DNA from: DATKJY01 sp964540105
Lineage (GTDB): Bacteria > Zixibacteria > MSB-5A5 > GN15 > FEB-12
Length of the DNA: 64,000 bases
Assembly (NCBI GenBank): GCA_964540105.1
Contig: CAZILL010000002.1
Span: forward strand, 620,001-684,000
Direction: 5' to 3'
The notes under the pieces are model-generated. The model was not told the origin of the DNA, ran no database searches, and saw nothing but the letters and a program-made list of their open reading frames with translations. Below are positions 1 to 8,527 of the stretch, one piece after another. The number at the start of each line of letters is the position of its first letter. Positions within the stretch are counted from its first letter, which is position 1. The position numbers were made by a program, and so were the translations under genes.

Positions 1-2685
1 GGGCACTGGAGCGATGCGTTTGTGACAAAGTTTAGCGCCGCTGGCAACACGCTCGTTTACAGTACCTTCTTGGGAGGCAGTGGACCTGACGAAAGTTATG
101 CGATTGCTGTCGACGGTTCGGGAAGTGCCTATGTAACCGGATCGACACAATCCGCTGATTTCCCGGTTGTAAACGCATATGACGCAACCTACTTCGGGGG
201 GGGTGCTAAGACTGATGCCTTCGTCGCGAAGCTCAGCCCTTCCGGGGCAGGCCTTGATTACAGCACCTACTTGGGTGGCAGTGGCAATGACCAGGGTGCC
301 GGCATCGCCGTCGAAGGTGCGACGGGGATCGCATATGTAACAGGGCAGACGAAATCTCCAGAATTCCCACTCCTGTATCCTTTCTCGGGTCCAGGTGATA
401 ACGTGGATGGCTTCATCACGAAGTTTGCGGCAAGCGGGACGACGCTGCTCTACAGTGGTCGTCTGGGAGGAGCGGTCAGTGATGACTGGTGCAACGCCAT
501 CGCACTGGATGGGACCGGAAGTGTATATGTAACGGGCGGGACATACTCCTCTGACTTCCCAACCGCAAACCCCTACGACGCCAGCCACCACGTCGATGTC
601 GATGCGTTCGTCTCAAAGATCAGTCCAGACCTTGATACCGATGAAGATGGCGTTCCAGACAACGCCGATAACTGCCCGTACCTATCTAATGCGGATCAGG
701 CCGACGCGAACTCCAACGGGATAGGGGATGTCTGCGACCCCAATTTCAATATCGGCCCGTCCGGTCAGACTGCGGACGTCTTTTTTGTGAAACAGGCCGA
801 CATGGATAATGACAACAACCCTGATATCGTCTATACAGGGAGCAGTTCAAGCGGAGTGTATATCATATTCGGCAAACCTGATGGCACGCAGGAGATACCG
901 ATCAATATGCTGCCCATGACCATTGCTGCCATAGCGGTGGATTACATGGACAACGACGCTTTTCTGGATATAGTGGCCCGGACCGCGACTAACGTCTACG
1001 TGCTGATAAATCGTGGAGATCGCAGTTTCGACGTCCAGATCACAACACCGTCTCCTTCGCAATTGACCTACTCTCCGGGCGTTACGACCTTTCCAACGGT
1101 CGCAACTGGTTATTTTGATGGGGACGCCAAGAAAGATGTCATCATCAATCCCGGCAAGATTTTGTTTGGCAATGGCCTTGGGCAATTCCCGTCGAATTAC
1201 ACCCTTCCGTTCACGCTTGAGTTTGTCGCCACCGCTGACTTCAACAAGGATGGAAAAGATGACATCATCGCCACGAGCGGCGACTCGGCTCGCATTTATC
1301 TCAATAGTGGCGTCGGAACGATGACCAAGTCGGCCGCCGTTCGGGTCGGGTATCGAGCGTATGACATCGCGGCGATCTCATCTGATGTCGACCTGAACAA
1401 AGACGGTAAACCAGATGTGGCGTTGGTGACCGGGAACTCGACCGGTGTCAATGATACCAGCGTGGTTACTCTCATCGTAGGCAATGGAACGGGTGGTGTG
1501 ATTGCTTCCCAGGCAATTCCGATTGTGGGAAGTGTGTTGAACCTTTCGGTGGCTGACGTTGACAAAGACAAGAATCTGGATATCTGCATGGTGAACAGCA
1601 CAGCCAAGAACCTGACGATATTTCCGGGTAACGGAACAGGCGGCGTAACCGACACCCTCAAAGCGCCGCTGGGTACCAATCCGGTACTCGCGCTGGTTGC
1701 GGCGGACCTCAATCGAAGCGGCAGCGTTGACTTTGTCATCGGCGGGCAGGCGGGGAGCCCTGTCCTGACCGCGATCAGTCAGCTGCCGGCGGATCCCATA
1801 CGACCGGAGGAGTTGGTTTGCACTGGGTACGGCAATATATCTATCACTGAGATAAATCCGCAGGGGCGGAAGGTTTCGAGATCGCAAAGCACGGTGGCGG
1901 GTTCCGCGTTCGGGCGGGCAGATTTCAACGGGGATGGAAAAGTCGACCAGCGTCTTTATGACTACAATGTTGGTAACGGCGAATATATTGTCGTCATCCA
2001 CCCGAACCCTGGAATCCCGTTTCCGGGGCCGGTATTTACCACTGACATTCGCCTCGACGGTTCAGATCAACTGCAGTCCCGTGTCTTCAATGATTACACA
2101 AATGCCTGGGGGAGTTTGCGACAGACGGCCGACGCAGCCGCGTTTGACAGCCTGATCTTCTACTATAAGGTGGAGGCGGTGTCGTCCATCTCTCCGAGCA
2201 ATGGTGTAAAGACCCACGGTCAACGCCCCGGCTTCGACTGGAGTCGTCTGCTTGACTCAATCGGTGCGATCAAATATCAGTTCCAGCTGGATCGGTATTA
2301 TGACTTGCGGTCCCCAATGTACAGCGACTCCAGCATGACCTCACCGAGGTTCTTTGTTCCCACATCGCTGGGGCTCGACTCAGTGTATTACTGGCGAGTA
2401 CGGGCAAAGCGGGCGGGGGGCTGGGACGTTTACTCCCGGACATTCGCCGCTTATATAGGACCGGGCTGCTGCATCAGCACTACTGGGAATACGGACGGCT
2501 CGGTTGATGATGTGGTCGATATCTCCGACGTGTTTGCGGTTGTTGACTATCTGGGATCGAGTATCCCGCTGTCGAGCTGCCCGAGCGAGAACGATGTCAA
2601 TATTGATGGAACAATCGATATCGGAGATCTGTTTGCAGTGATCGACTATCTGAGTGCGGTAGCCGTCTTACCGGTTTGTCCGTAA
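1..2685 (+). CDS. Secreted SBBP/FG-GAP repeat protein with dockerin-like C-terminus (5' partial)
   Basis: The reading frame is open from base 1, and the residues before the first possible start (GTG at 22) already belong to an SBBP repeat, so the gene begins outside the window. Visible modules in order: about four SBBP beta-propeller repeats (DAFVTKF and YLGGSG-type motifs, to about residue 200), a thrombospondin type-3-like Asp-rich calcium segment (about 205-240), several FG-GAP/VCBS repeats with DxDxDG-like loops (about 245-590), a fibronectin-like segment with a YYWRVRA strand, and a C-terminal pair of EF-hand-like dockerin repeats starting at a Cys-Cys pair. This is an extracellular structural or adhesive protein by family. 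The ligand is unknown. The same C-terminal module ends or begins three other proteins in this window. The signal peptide would lie upstream of base 1. Confidence 0.85.
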   Translation, partial: GHWSDAFVTKFSAAGNTLVYSTFLGGSGPDESYAIAVDGSGSAYVTGSTQSADFPVVNAYDATYFGGGAKTDAFVAKLSPSGAGLDYSTYLGGSGNDQGAGIAVEGATGIAYVTGQTKSPEFPLLYPFSGPGDNVDGFITKFAASGTTLLYSGRLGGAVSDDWCNAIALDGTGSVYVTGGTYSSDFPTANPYDASHHVDVDAFVSKISPDLDTDEDGVPDNADNCPYLSNADQADANSNGIGDVCDPNFNIGPSGQTADVFFVKQADMDNDNNPDIVYTGSSSSGVYIIFGKPDGTQEIPINMLPMTIAAIAVDYMDNDAFLDIVARTATNVYVLINRGDRSFDVQITTPSPSQLTYSPGVTTFPTVATGYFDGDAKKDVIINPGKILFGNGLGQFPSNYTLPFTLEFVATADFNKDGKDDIIATSGDSARIYLNSGVGTMTKSAAVRVGYRAYDIAAISSDVDLNKDGKPDVALVTGNSTGVNDTSVVTLIVGNGTGGVIASQAIPIVGSVLNLSVADVDKDKNLDICMVNSTAKNLTIFPGNGTGGVTDTLKAPLGTNPVLALVAADLNRSGSVDFVIGGQAGSPVLTAISQLPADPIRPEELVCTGYGNISITEINPQGRKVSRSQSTVAGSAFGRADFNGDGKVDQRLYDYNVGNGEYIVVIHPNPGIPFPGPVFTTDIRLDGSDQLQSRVFNDYTNAWGSLRQTADAAAFDSLIFYYKVEAVSSISPSNGVKTHGQRPGFDWSRLLDSIGAIKYQFQLDRYYDLRSPMYSDSSMTSPRFFVPTSLGLDSVYYWRVRAKRAGGWDVYSRTFAAYIGPGCCISTTGNTDGSVDDVVDISDVFAVVDYLGSSIPLSSCPSENDVNIDGTIDIGDLFAVIDYLSAVAVLPVCP

Positions 2686-2719
2686 GGTGACAGAGTAGGA
2701 CAGGATCACCGAGATCGTC

Positions 2720-2785
2720 ATCGAAGCCGGGAGTGCCCGGCTCGATCTACGGTGTCGAGGGGCATCAGCAGGGAAGATGCCCTCG
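2720..2785 (+). terminator. Two consecutive strong hairpins after the repeat protein
   Basis: Hairpin A (2720-2746) pairs ATCGAAGCCGGG with CCCGGCTCGAT around a 4-base loop and has one bulge. Hairpin B (2756-2785) pairs CGAGGGGCATC with GATGCCCTCG and has one bulged G. Neither is followed by a long T run, so this is a transcript-end or stabilising structure rather than a textbook intrinsic terminator. It lies between the repeat protein and mtaB and probably separates the two transcripts. Confidence 0.5.
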
Positions 2786-2834
2786 TCGCCGATTCACCCC
2801 TTTTCCACCCGCTCTTCATCGCCTATATTAGTCC

Positions 2835-4142
2835 ATGCCTGGTTCGCGCCTGAAGAAAATCTCATTGCAGACGCTTGGCTGCCGTCTTAACCAATATGAA
2901 TCGGAGAAGATGGCCGCCGAGTTATATCCCTACGGGTTTCGTCGCGCCTTGCAGGACGAAAGCGCCGATCTCTACATTATTAACACCTGTACCGTCACCC
3001 ATCGCGCCGACTCCGATTGTCGCCAATTGATCAAGCGCGCCGCGCGTGAAAACCCAAACGGCCGGGTTGTGGTCGTTGGTTGTTATGTCGATGGGGATCC
3101 CGAGCTGGTGTCGGGAATTCGCGGTGTCGATGCGGTTGTCCGTAACAGTGAGAAGGAGAAGATCGCGCAGATTCTCCCTCGACGATTCCCGGAACTGTTT
3201 GAAATCGAGCCGGACACCAGTTGCTCAACCGCGATCAGTGATTTCTTTGGTCACAATCGCGCCTGGTTGAAAGTCTCTGATGGATGCAACCAATGGTGTT
3301 CGTTCTGCATCATACCCACGGTACGTGGTCGACTGCGAAACCGCCCGGCTTCACAGATCATTGAAGAGGTTAATAGCCTCGTACAGAGTGGCTATCAGGA
3401 AATTGTCCTTACCGGCGTGCACCTTGGCCACTACAAGAATCGGGTTGTTGAACCGCAGATGAAAAACCTCGCGGCTCTTTGCCGGACTATCCTTGAGCAA
3501 ACCCAGGTCAACCGTATTCGTCTCTCGTCGCTTGAGCCGCAGACCGTTCGGGAGGAACTTGTACAGGTCTACGCTGACGCTTCCAGCCGGATTTGTCATC
3601 ACATGCATTTACCGCTTCAGTCTGGTTCGTCACGTATTCTCAAGCTGATGCAACGTCCCTACGATCAGGCGCTGTATATATCACGGGTGAACGACATTCG
3701 GAAAGCTCAGCCGGGAACCATTGTCGGCGCCGATGTCATTGTAGGGTTTCCGGGGGAAACCGAGGCCGATTTCCTGCATACCAAGCGCCTCGCGGAATCA
3801 GGGCTCATCGATTACCTGCATGTTTTCAGCTATTCGGATCGAGCCGGAACGCCGGCCTCGCGCATGCCCGACAAAGTCCCAGCTGAGTTAATCAAAGAGA
3901 GAAACAGAATCCTCACGGCGATTTCGGACGAACGGCGCAGTCATGCCCTGTCCAGGCAGGTAGGGGAGACCCTTGATGTCATCGCCGAGCACAAGAAGCA
4001 GCCAGACCAGCCCTTCTGGGGGATTTCGGACAACTATCTCAAAGTGAAACTGCCTTCGTATGTTGACAGCGGCAAGAGCATTGTTCGCGTTAGAGTCACA
4101 AGAGCGCACCAGGACTATGTTGAAGGGGACGTAGTCGCCTAA
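2835..4142 (+). CDS. mtaB: tRNA (N6-L-threonylcarbamoyladenosine(37)-C2)-methylthiotransferase MtaB
   Basis: Radical-SAM methylthiotransferase that adds a methylthio group to t6A37 of ANN-decoding tRNAs. The N-terminal UPF0004 domain shows the three cluster cysteines in LGCRLNQYE, NTCTVT and VVGCYVDG. The radical-SAM CxxxCxxC motif is CNQWCSFC (about residues 150-157), followed by the conserved RGRLRNRP stretch. The central region keeps EIVLTGVHLG and MHLPLQSGS, both typical of the MtaB/MiaB family. The C-terminal 70 residues correspond to a TRAM-like tRNA-binding domain. The LGCRLNQYE signature separates MtaB from MiaB (LGCQMN) and RimO. The length of 435 aa is usual. The ATG at 2835 has no strong Shine-Dalgarno, but the N-terminal motif begins a few residues later. 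The gene stands alone between the secreted protein and the flagellar block. Confidence 0.93.
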   Translation: MPGSRLKKISLQTLGCRLNQYESEKMAAELYPYGFRRALQDESADLYIINTCTVTHRADSDCRQLIKRAARENPNGRVVVVGCYVDGDPELVSGIRGVDAVVRNSEKEKIAQILPRRFPELFEIEPDTSCSTAISDFFGHNRAWLKVSDGCNQWCSFCIIPTVRGRLRNRPASQIIEEVNSLVQSGYQEIVLTGVHLGHYKNRVVEPQMKNLAALCRTILEQTQVNRIRLSSLEPQTVREELVQVYADASSRICHHMHLPLQSGSSRILKLMQRPYDQALYISRVNDIRKAQPGTIVGADVIVGFPGETEADFLHTKRLAESGLIDYLHVFSYSDRAGTPASRMPDKVPAELIKERNRILTAISDERRSHALSRQVGETLDVIAEHKKQPDQPFWGISDNYLKVKLPSYVDSGKSIVRVRVTRAHQDYVEGDVVA

Positions 4143-4183
4143 TAACCGTTTCCTATTCGCTATTCGGGGAGAAGAGCGTACAT

Positions 4184-4209
4184 AAATGCTGGGCACATGC
4201 ATAGCATTT
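4184..4209. repeat. Inverted repeat in the mtaB-4386 gap
   Basis: AAATGCT (4184-4190) and AGCATTT (4203-4209) form a perfect 7-bp inverted repeat with a 12-base loop. The rest of the 243-base gap shows no convincing gene. It could be an operator or a weak transcript-end structure. Confidence 0.3.
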
Positions 4210-4385
4210 GTGAACGAGAATGCAGAGCAGAGCCATGCTCCAAAACAAGGCGCAAACGCGCCATGTTATTCGACATTGAGTTCATGGACTTCCTTAAACC
4301 AGCACTCTAAGCGCCAAGCCGAAAAAGAGATTGGCAGCCATTTTGCCTCTCACATTCTTGGAGTATAGAAAGGAGAGGGACGAGC

Positions 4386-4643
4386 ATGAATACAATTACT
4401 GCTTTGGCTATTTGGAAGAACTCGCTGCTACTGGCGTTGTTCATCCTGGTGGAAGTGCTCGGGGTCGGGCCGATTGCCAGATATCGGGCAGGGGACTGCT
4501 TCGATATCATCGAGCGAACGGGCGTGCCACTCTTTGTCCTGGTTCTGTACAGCTTCTTCTTCCTGGTCTGGCCGCTCATTGACTTATTAGCCATTATCCT
4601 TAAGCCACGAGTCACGATCAACAATTTCGGCGTTGGAAATTAG
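4386..4643 (+). CDS. Small two-helix membrane protein, unknown
   Basis: Unrecognised 85-aa protein. A good Shine-Dalgarno (AAAGGAGAGG, about 7 bases upstream) supports the ATG at 4386. Two hydrophobic segments are visible: LLLALFILVEVLG near residues 14-27 and PLFVLVLYSFFFLVWPLI near residues 47-64. Between them is a short polar loop, and the C-terminus is short and basic to polar. An inner-membrane protein with both ends on the same side is the likely topology. It lies about 270 bases before the flagellar operon, in the same direction, but the sigma-54 promoter lies between, so it is probably a separate unit. I cannot assign a function. Confidence 0.6.
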   Translation: MNTITALAIWKNSLLLALFILVEVLGVGPIARYRAGDCFDIIERTGVPLFVLVLYSFFFLVWPLIDLLAIILKPRVTINNFGVGN

Positions 4644-4861
4644 CAACGCCGCCGCGACGGAATTCATACTAGTCCCATTCTCGCATTGTCTGAATGAAAT
4701 GCTGTCCGCTGACAGTGTTCTCCAGCCTCAGAGTGACAGGTCTTTCTTTCCGACCTTCTTGGGAATTCCATTCCCGCATCGGGCATTTCATAGCCGTCAG
4801 GCAAACCTCATCGCTATCCTAAGCGTGTGTGTCGCATTGTCTTAGTGTTACGCGATGCGAA

Positions 4862-4877
4862 TGGCACAGCCGTTGCT
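4862..4877 (+). promoter_or_regulatory. Sigma-54 (RpoN) promoter of the flagellar operon
   Basis: TGGCAC, then 5 bases, then TTGCT: the GG at 4863-4864 and the GC at 4875-4876 are separated by exactly 10 bases, as the sigma-54 consensus requires, and all core positions match. The expected transcript start is near 4888. This is downstream of the longest open-frame start (4855) and upstream of the GTG at 4918, so the promoter also decides the start of the first flagellar gene. RpoN control of hook-basal-body operons is known in many flagellated bacteria. The activator is not in this window. Confidence 0.75.
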
Positions 4878-4917
4878 TAGCAATCCCTCGGATAAAAAGC
4901 ATTCGTTGGAGTCAATT

Positions 4918-5703
4918 GTGGCTAAAGAAGAAAAAGAAAGCGCTCAGGCAGCTCCGAAAGAGGCCGGCGACGCCGCACAAGCAGGCGACGTGAAGCACGG
5001 TAAGAAATCCGGAATGCCGCGGCTCATTATCTTCGGTGTGGCTGGTCTGGCTCTGCTTGGTGGAATCAGTTACGGGACGCTTCACTTTCTCGGAAAGAAC
5101 AAAGCCTCCGAAAGTTCAACTGAACAACCTGTAGAGAAGAGCGCCGACTCGAGTATCGCTCACAATACCAGCGACGAAGCGGCCACTCACCACGAAGACT
5201 CGATTCACTCCGAAGCGCTTCCCCTGATCCCAGACTCCATGTCCGATTCAGCGCGTGAGCTGGAGAATATGCTCAAAGCGATTGAATTTGCTGATCAGCA
5301 GGCGCAGTCCGAATCCGAGGCTGCGACCGCTGCGCCCGAGGAGAAGGCTCAGGATTCCATCGAACAGTCCGGCTGGCTACAACAGGAAAAGCACAAGCTG
5401 GCCTCACGCGAGACCGAACTGAACAAGCGTCAGCGTGACATCGAAGCGTCGGAGCAGAGACTCTCGCAGAAGATTCTCAAAATCGAGCAGGCATCAGCTG
5501 AACGAATTGCCAGCGTGGCCAAGCTCTACGACGGCATGGAACCTGACGCGGTCGCCAAACTCATGGCCAATCTCGACGACACGACCATTGTTGCTGTTCT
5601 GCCGCGCATGAAGCAGAAGAACGCGTCGCTCGTTCTGTCTCTCATGCCGCCGCCGCGGGCAGCGTACATCACGAAACAGATCATCAATTTGGCGAGTGAA
5701 TAA
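4918..5703 (+). CDS. MotE/YlxF-like flagellar protein with MgtE-N-type domain
   Basis: Single-pass membrane protein. A lysine-rich cytoplasmic N-terminus is followed by one hydrophobic segment (PRLIIFGVAGLALLGG), a Ser/Glu-rich acidic linker, a coiled coil (LASRETELNKRQRDIEASEQ) and a C-terminal MgtE-N-like domain with the YDGMEPDAVAKLMANLD and RAAYITKQI motifs. In Bacillus-type fla operons the YlxF protein holds the same place, directly before fliK. In rhizobia the MotE family chaperones MotC, so a stator or export-chaperone role is plausible but inferred. I chose GTG 4918 because it has GGAG six bases upstream and lies just after the predicted sigma-54 transcript start. An ATG at 4861 in the same frame overlaps the promoter. 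It is the first gene of the operon, 3 bases before fliK. Confidence 0.75.
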   Translation: MAKEEKESAQAAPKEAGDAAQAGDVKHGKKSGMPRLIIFGVAGLALLGGISYGTLHFLGKNKASESSTEQPVEKSADSSIAHNTSDEAATHHEDSIHSEALPLIPDSMSDSARELENMLKAIEFADQQAQSESEAATAAPEEKAQDSIEQSGWLQQEKHKLASRETELNKRQRDIEASEQRLSQKILKIEQASAERIASVAKLYDGMEPDAVAKLMANLDDTTIVAVLPRMKQKNASLVLSLMPPPRAAYITKQIINLASE

Positions 5704-5706
5704 GTA

Positions 5707-7314
5707 ATGTCGCAAAACGCAAACAGCCTCCCCTCAATGCTCCCCGGTCTCTTCGGTATTCCTGCACAGAACGGCGCTGTCTCAGGATCGGTTGGGCAGC
5801 CCTCTGAACTTCTTCAGGTGGTTGGCGGCGAGGTGATCCCATTCGGCGATATCCTGGGTCTTCTGGGTTCTCAGTCTATTCAATCACCCGGCGGGGTAAC
5901 TACAAATGTGACCGGCAAGCCGAGCGAGGCGACAGACCAGTTCGCCGGGGCGCTCCTGCTTACCGGTATCGGTCTGCAGCAATTGCTGACGATCAACCCG
6001 AACGGGGCCGCACCACCCACGCAACCAACAGTTGGTCTTTCAGCCGCGCTGAGTTCTGCTGACTCCGATCTCTTTTCACAGACTGGGCAAGAGGCTCAGC
6101 CTGCTTCGCCGATAAGTAGCTGTGACATTCAACCTCAACGTTTGCCTTCGGGTTTGATCTCCGCTTCAGCTGTCCACGGCCTGCTTCTTAACGCCACCAC
6201 TCAGTTGGGTGAAGGAGCCTGGGAAATTGTAAAGAGCGAGGTTTCCAATGGACTTCTAAAGCTCGAATTGCGCTCCAAGACAAACCCCGGCGAACTGCTG
6301 AGAATAGCCTTACCGATTGGCGCTCTTGAAAGCGATTCCTCGCTAAGTTCCCTTACGCGCAATCCGATTTCTGCTTCGATGAAGACCGCCGACCGCATCC
6401 CGCTTGTGACAGATCGTTTGGGTATCTCGAAATTCGAGCAGTTGCTCTCCAAGGTTCAACTCAAAGAGATGATCGTTGAGCATCAACCCACTGAAGCAGG
6501 CAGCGGTCAGGTGCCCCTGGTCTTGAAATCAGCGGTGCAAATCACGTTGATTGGCAACGCAAACGCCAAACCGATTCTTCTCACTGCTGTCGTCTCTGGC
6601 GATCAAGTGAAGAGTCAAGCCGCTACGGTAGCGGCGCCTATTCCGGCGGCGAACATCGCCACCGGGCAGGTCGCGTCATATCCCGTGTCCACGGCCGACG
6701 CGAAAGCCGGTCAAACTCTCAGCGGCATCACATCCGAGCCTATGTTCGGTGACACACTTCGGTCCGCACATCAAGGGTCAATCGACAACGACGAGACCGG
6801 TTTCATGAACGACGATTTCTTCGGCTTCGGCCCCGATCGCACCCTTCTCACGACAAGATTGTCAACCGACAGAATTGATCAACCAGCTGTGCGATTTACA
6901 CTCCCCGACAACCTGAGCGAAGCGGTTAAGCACGGCGCCAAGAGCATTACACTCAAGATTGACCCCGAGCATCTCGGTCCCGCTCGATTGAACCTTGTGA
7001 TGAACGAAAACTCGCTGAGCGCGCGGTTGACCGTGGAATCTCTTCCGGCCAAGCTGGCCGTACAGAATTCGATTGATCAGCTTACTGATCAATTGGCACG
7101 AGCGGGGATTCGACTCGACAGCATTGAAGTGAGCATTCAGGGGGGCGGCGCTCACAACCAGTTCTTCCACCGTCAGGCCGACTGGTTCCGTTCGCAACGT
7201 CAGATGGCACGGTTCACGGGTGAAGACATTCCGTTACCAGTATCAATGGCGCCTGCGGCGTCACACCTTTTGGCCAGCTACGTTGCGGCCGGCGGTGTAA
7301 ACCTTTACGCGTAG
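5707..7314 (+). CDS. fliK: Flagellar hook-length control protein FliK
   Basis: Molecular ruler and export-substrate switch that stops hook growth. The first about 390 residues are a Ser/Ala/Gln/Pro-rich, low-conservation ruler region, normal for FliK. The C-terminal Flg_hook domain (about residues 400-490) carries the family core: LKIDPEHLGPARLNLVM, then ARLTVESLPAK and a helix ending in LARAGIRLDSIEVSIQGG. The length of 535 aa is within the broad FliK range. It sits between the YlxF-like protein and flgD, its usual place, starting 3 bases after the previous stop. The C-terminal domain is diagnostic, while the N-terminal part cannot be recognised by similarity. Confidence 0.9.
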   Translation: MSQNANSLPSMLPGLFGIPAQNGAVSGSVGQPSELLQVVGGEVIPFGDILGLLGSQSIQSPGGVTTNVTGKPSEATDQFAGALLLTGIGLQQLLTINPNGAAPPTQPTVGLSAALSSADSDLFSQTGQEAQPASPISSCDIQPQRLPSGLISASAVHGLLLNATTQLGEGAWEIVKSEVSNGLLKLELRSKTNPGELLRIALPIGALESDSSLSSLTRNPISASMKTADRIPLVTDRLGISKFEQLLSKVQLKEMIVEHQPTEAGSGQVPLVLKSAVQITLIGNANAKPILLTAVVSGDQVKSQAATVAAPIPAANIATGQVASYPVSTADAKAGQTLSGITSEPMFGDTLRSAHQGSIDNDETGFMNDDFFGFGPDRTLLTTRLSTDRIDQPAVRFTLPDNLSEAVKHGAKSITLKIDPEHLGPARLNLVMNENSLSARLTVESLPAKLAVQNSIDQLTDQLARAGIRLDSIEVSIQGGGAHNQFFHRQADWFRSQRQMARFTGEDIPLPVSMAPAASHLLASYVAAGGVNLYA

Positions 7315-7326
7315 GAGAGTGAGCAT

Positions 7327-8007
7327 ATGTCATTCATATCCCCCATAGCGACCGGCAATGATGGCAAACCTCGAAATACGGGCAGCATGCAGACCTTAGG
7401 CAAGGATGACTTTCTCCAATTGTTGGTAACCAAGCTTGAAAACCAGGATCCGCTCAAACCAGACGGTGACCAGGAGTTCATAGCACAGTTGGCGCAGTTT
7501 GCGTCACTGGAGCAGATGAACAACATTTCCGAAGGGATTGCCTCAACAAACAAGTTTAGCATGCTCCAGATGCAGTCCATCAATAATGCGATGGCCTCGA
7601 GCCTGATCGGCAAGGACGTGAAGGCGGAGTTCAGTGGCATCTATGTCACCAAGGACAAGGAACCGGTCATCTCCTATACGATGCCGCAATCGGCGACCGC
7701 GGTCGACTTTGTTATCAAAGACTCCAGTGGGGCGACCGTCGCGACTCTCCATCAGACGAATGTCAGCAAGGGGGTCGGGTCCGTAACATGGAATGGAACC
7801 GACACTCGCGGAAATCATGTTGCTGATGGCTATTACAAAGTGGAAGCGACAGCCGTTTCTGGCAGTCAGAGCTTCAAGCCGGATCTGTCGTTGACCGGGA
7901 TCGTGAAACAGATTCTCTATCGCGACGGCAGCGCCTTTGTGAATATCAATGGCGTGGAAATTGCGCTCGGGGATATCACGTCAGTCGGCGAACCTGGCAC
8001 CTGGTGA
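7327..8007 (+). CDS. flgD: Flagellar hook-capping protein FlgD
   Basis: Scaffold cap at the tip of the growing hook, needed for FlgE polymerisation. The N-terminal signature GKDDFLQLLVTKLENQDPL (about residues 24-42), followed by EFIAQLAQFASLEQM, is the classical FlgD_N domain. The C-terminal half has a FlgD Ig-like domain with VTWNGTDTRGNHVADGYY (the WDG.D..G...P.G.Y-type motif) and a closing VEIALGDITSVG strand. The length of 226 aa is typical. Good Shine-Dalgarno (GGAGAGTGAGC) before ATG 7327. It is followed 33 bases later by the TIGR02530 gene and then flgE. Confidence 0.95.
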   Translation: MSFISPIATGNDGKPRNTGSMQTLGKDDFLQLLVTKLENQDPLKPDGDQEFIAQLAQFASLEQMNNISEGIASTNKFSMLQMQSINNAMASSLIGKDVKAEFSGIYVTKDKEPVISYTMPQSATAVDFVIKDSSGATVATLHQTNVSKGVGSVTWNGTDTRGNHVADGYYKVEATAVSGSQSFKPDLSLTGIVKQILYRDGSAFVNINGVEIALGDITSVGEPGTW

Positions 8008-8040
8008 GCAGCACGTGGCACAAACCGAAGGAACGATGAA

Positions 8041-8433
8041 ATGAGTGGTGTGAAGATTACAGCATATCAGCAACCGGTCAATCTGGTGGAAATCGTCAGA
8101 AGGGGCAAGCCGGAGGCGCACGTTACTAAGAGCAAAGAGTCGTTTCAACAGATGTTCTCAGAGGAATTAGCAGGCAGCAAGGGCGTGAGCTTTTCTAAGC
8201 ACGCGAGCGAACGGCTCTATTCCCGTGGCATCGAGATCACCGACGACCGAATGTCGCAAGTAGCCGGGGCGCTTGACAAGGCTGCGCTCAAAGGCTCGAA
8301 AGAGACTCTCATCCTTTTCGACGACGTCGCCATGGTGGCGTCGGTAAGAAATCGCACGATCGTAACCGCGTTTGACCGCGAGCACTTGCGGGAAGGCGTG
8401 GTGACCTCGATCGACTCGGCAGTGATACTATGA
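8041..8433 (+). CDS. TIGR02530-family flagellar operon protein
   Basis: Small protein found in Firmicute and deep-branching fla operons between flgD and flgE. The conserved core is FSKHASERLYSRGIEI and the region ending NRTIVTAFDR (about residues 50-120). A biochemical role for the family is not established to my knowledge. Genomic position suggests help in hook assembly or its switch. The predicted protein is soluble with no signal peptide. The start ATG 8041 is preceded by AAGGAACG. It is followed by a 94-base structured leader before flgE, the only sizeable gap in the first half of the operon. Confidence 0.8.
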   Translation: MSGVKITAYQQPVNLVEIVRRGKPEAHVTKSKESFQQMFSEELAGSKGVSFSKHASERLYSRGIEITDDRMSQVAGALDKAALKGSKETLILFDDVAMVASVRNRTIVTAFDREHLREGVVTSIDSAVIL

Positions 8434-8476
8434 GTACAACAACTTACATAACAAGAACAACGCATCAAAGGCTGGT

Positions 8477-8517
8477 CCTCATGTGTGATGAGGAAGCCTT
8501 GCCGTGTAGCAAGGAGG
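8477..8517 (+). promoter_or_regulatory. Structured leader hiding the flgE ribosome-binding site
   Basis: Two perfect 6-bp hairpins in tandem: CCTCAT/ATGAGG (8477-8493, 5-base loop) and CCTTGC/GCAAGG (8497-8514, 6-base loop). The 3' arm of the second contains the first four bases of the flgE Shine-Dalgarno AAGGAGG (8511-8517), so folding would mask ribosome entry at ATG 8528. This suggests translational control of hook protein, either by a bound protein or by temperature or export state. The structure is seen; the regulation is inferred. Confidence 0.45.
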
Positions 8518-8527
8518 TTTATTCGCT

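Noticed and set aside
4633..4845. Open frame of 70 codons before the flagellar operon
   Set aside because: No ribosome-binding site, atypical composition, and it covers the region just upstream of the sigma-54 promoter. Probably noncoding.
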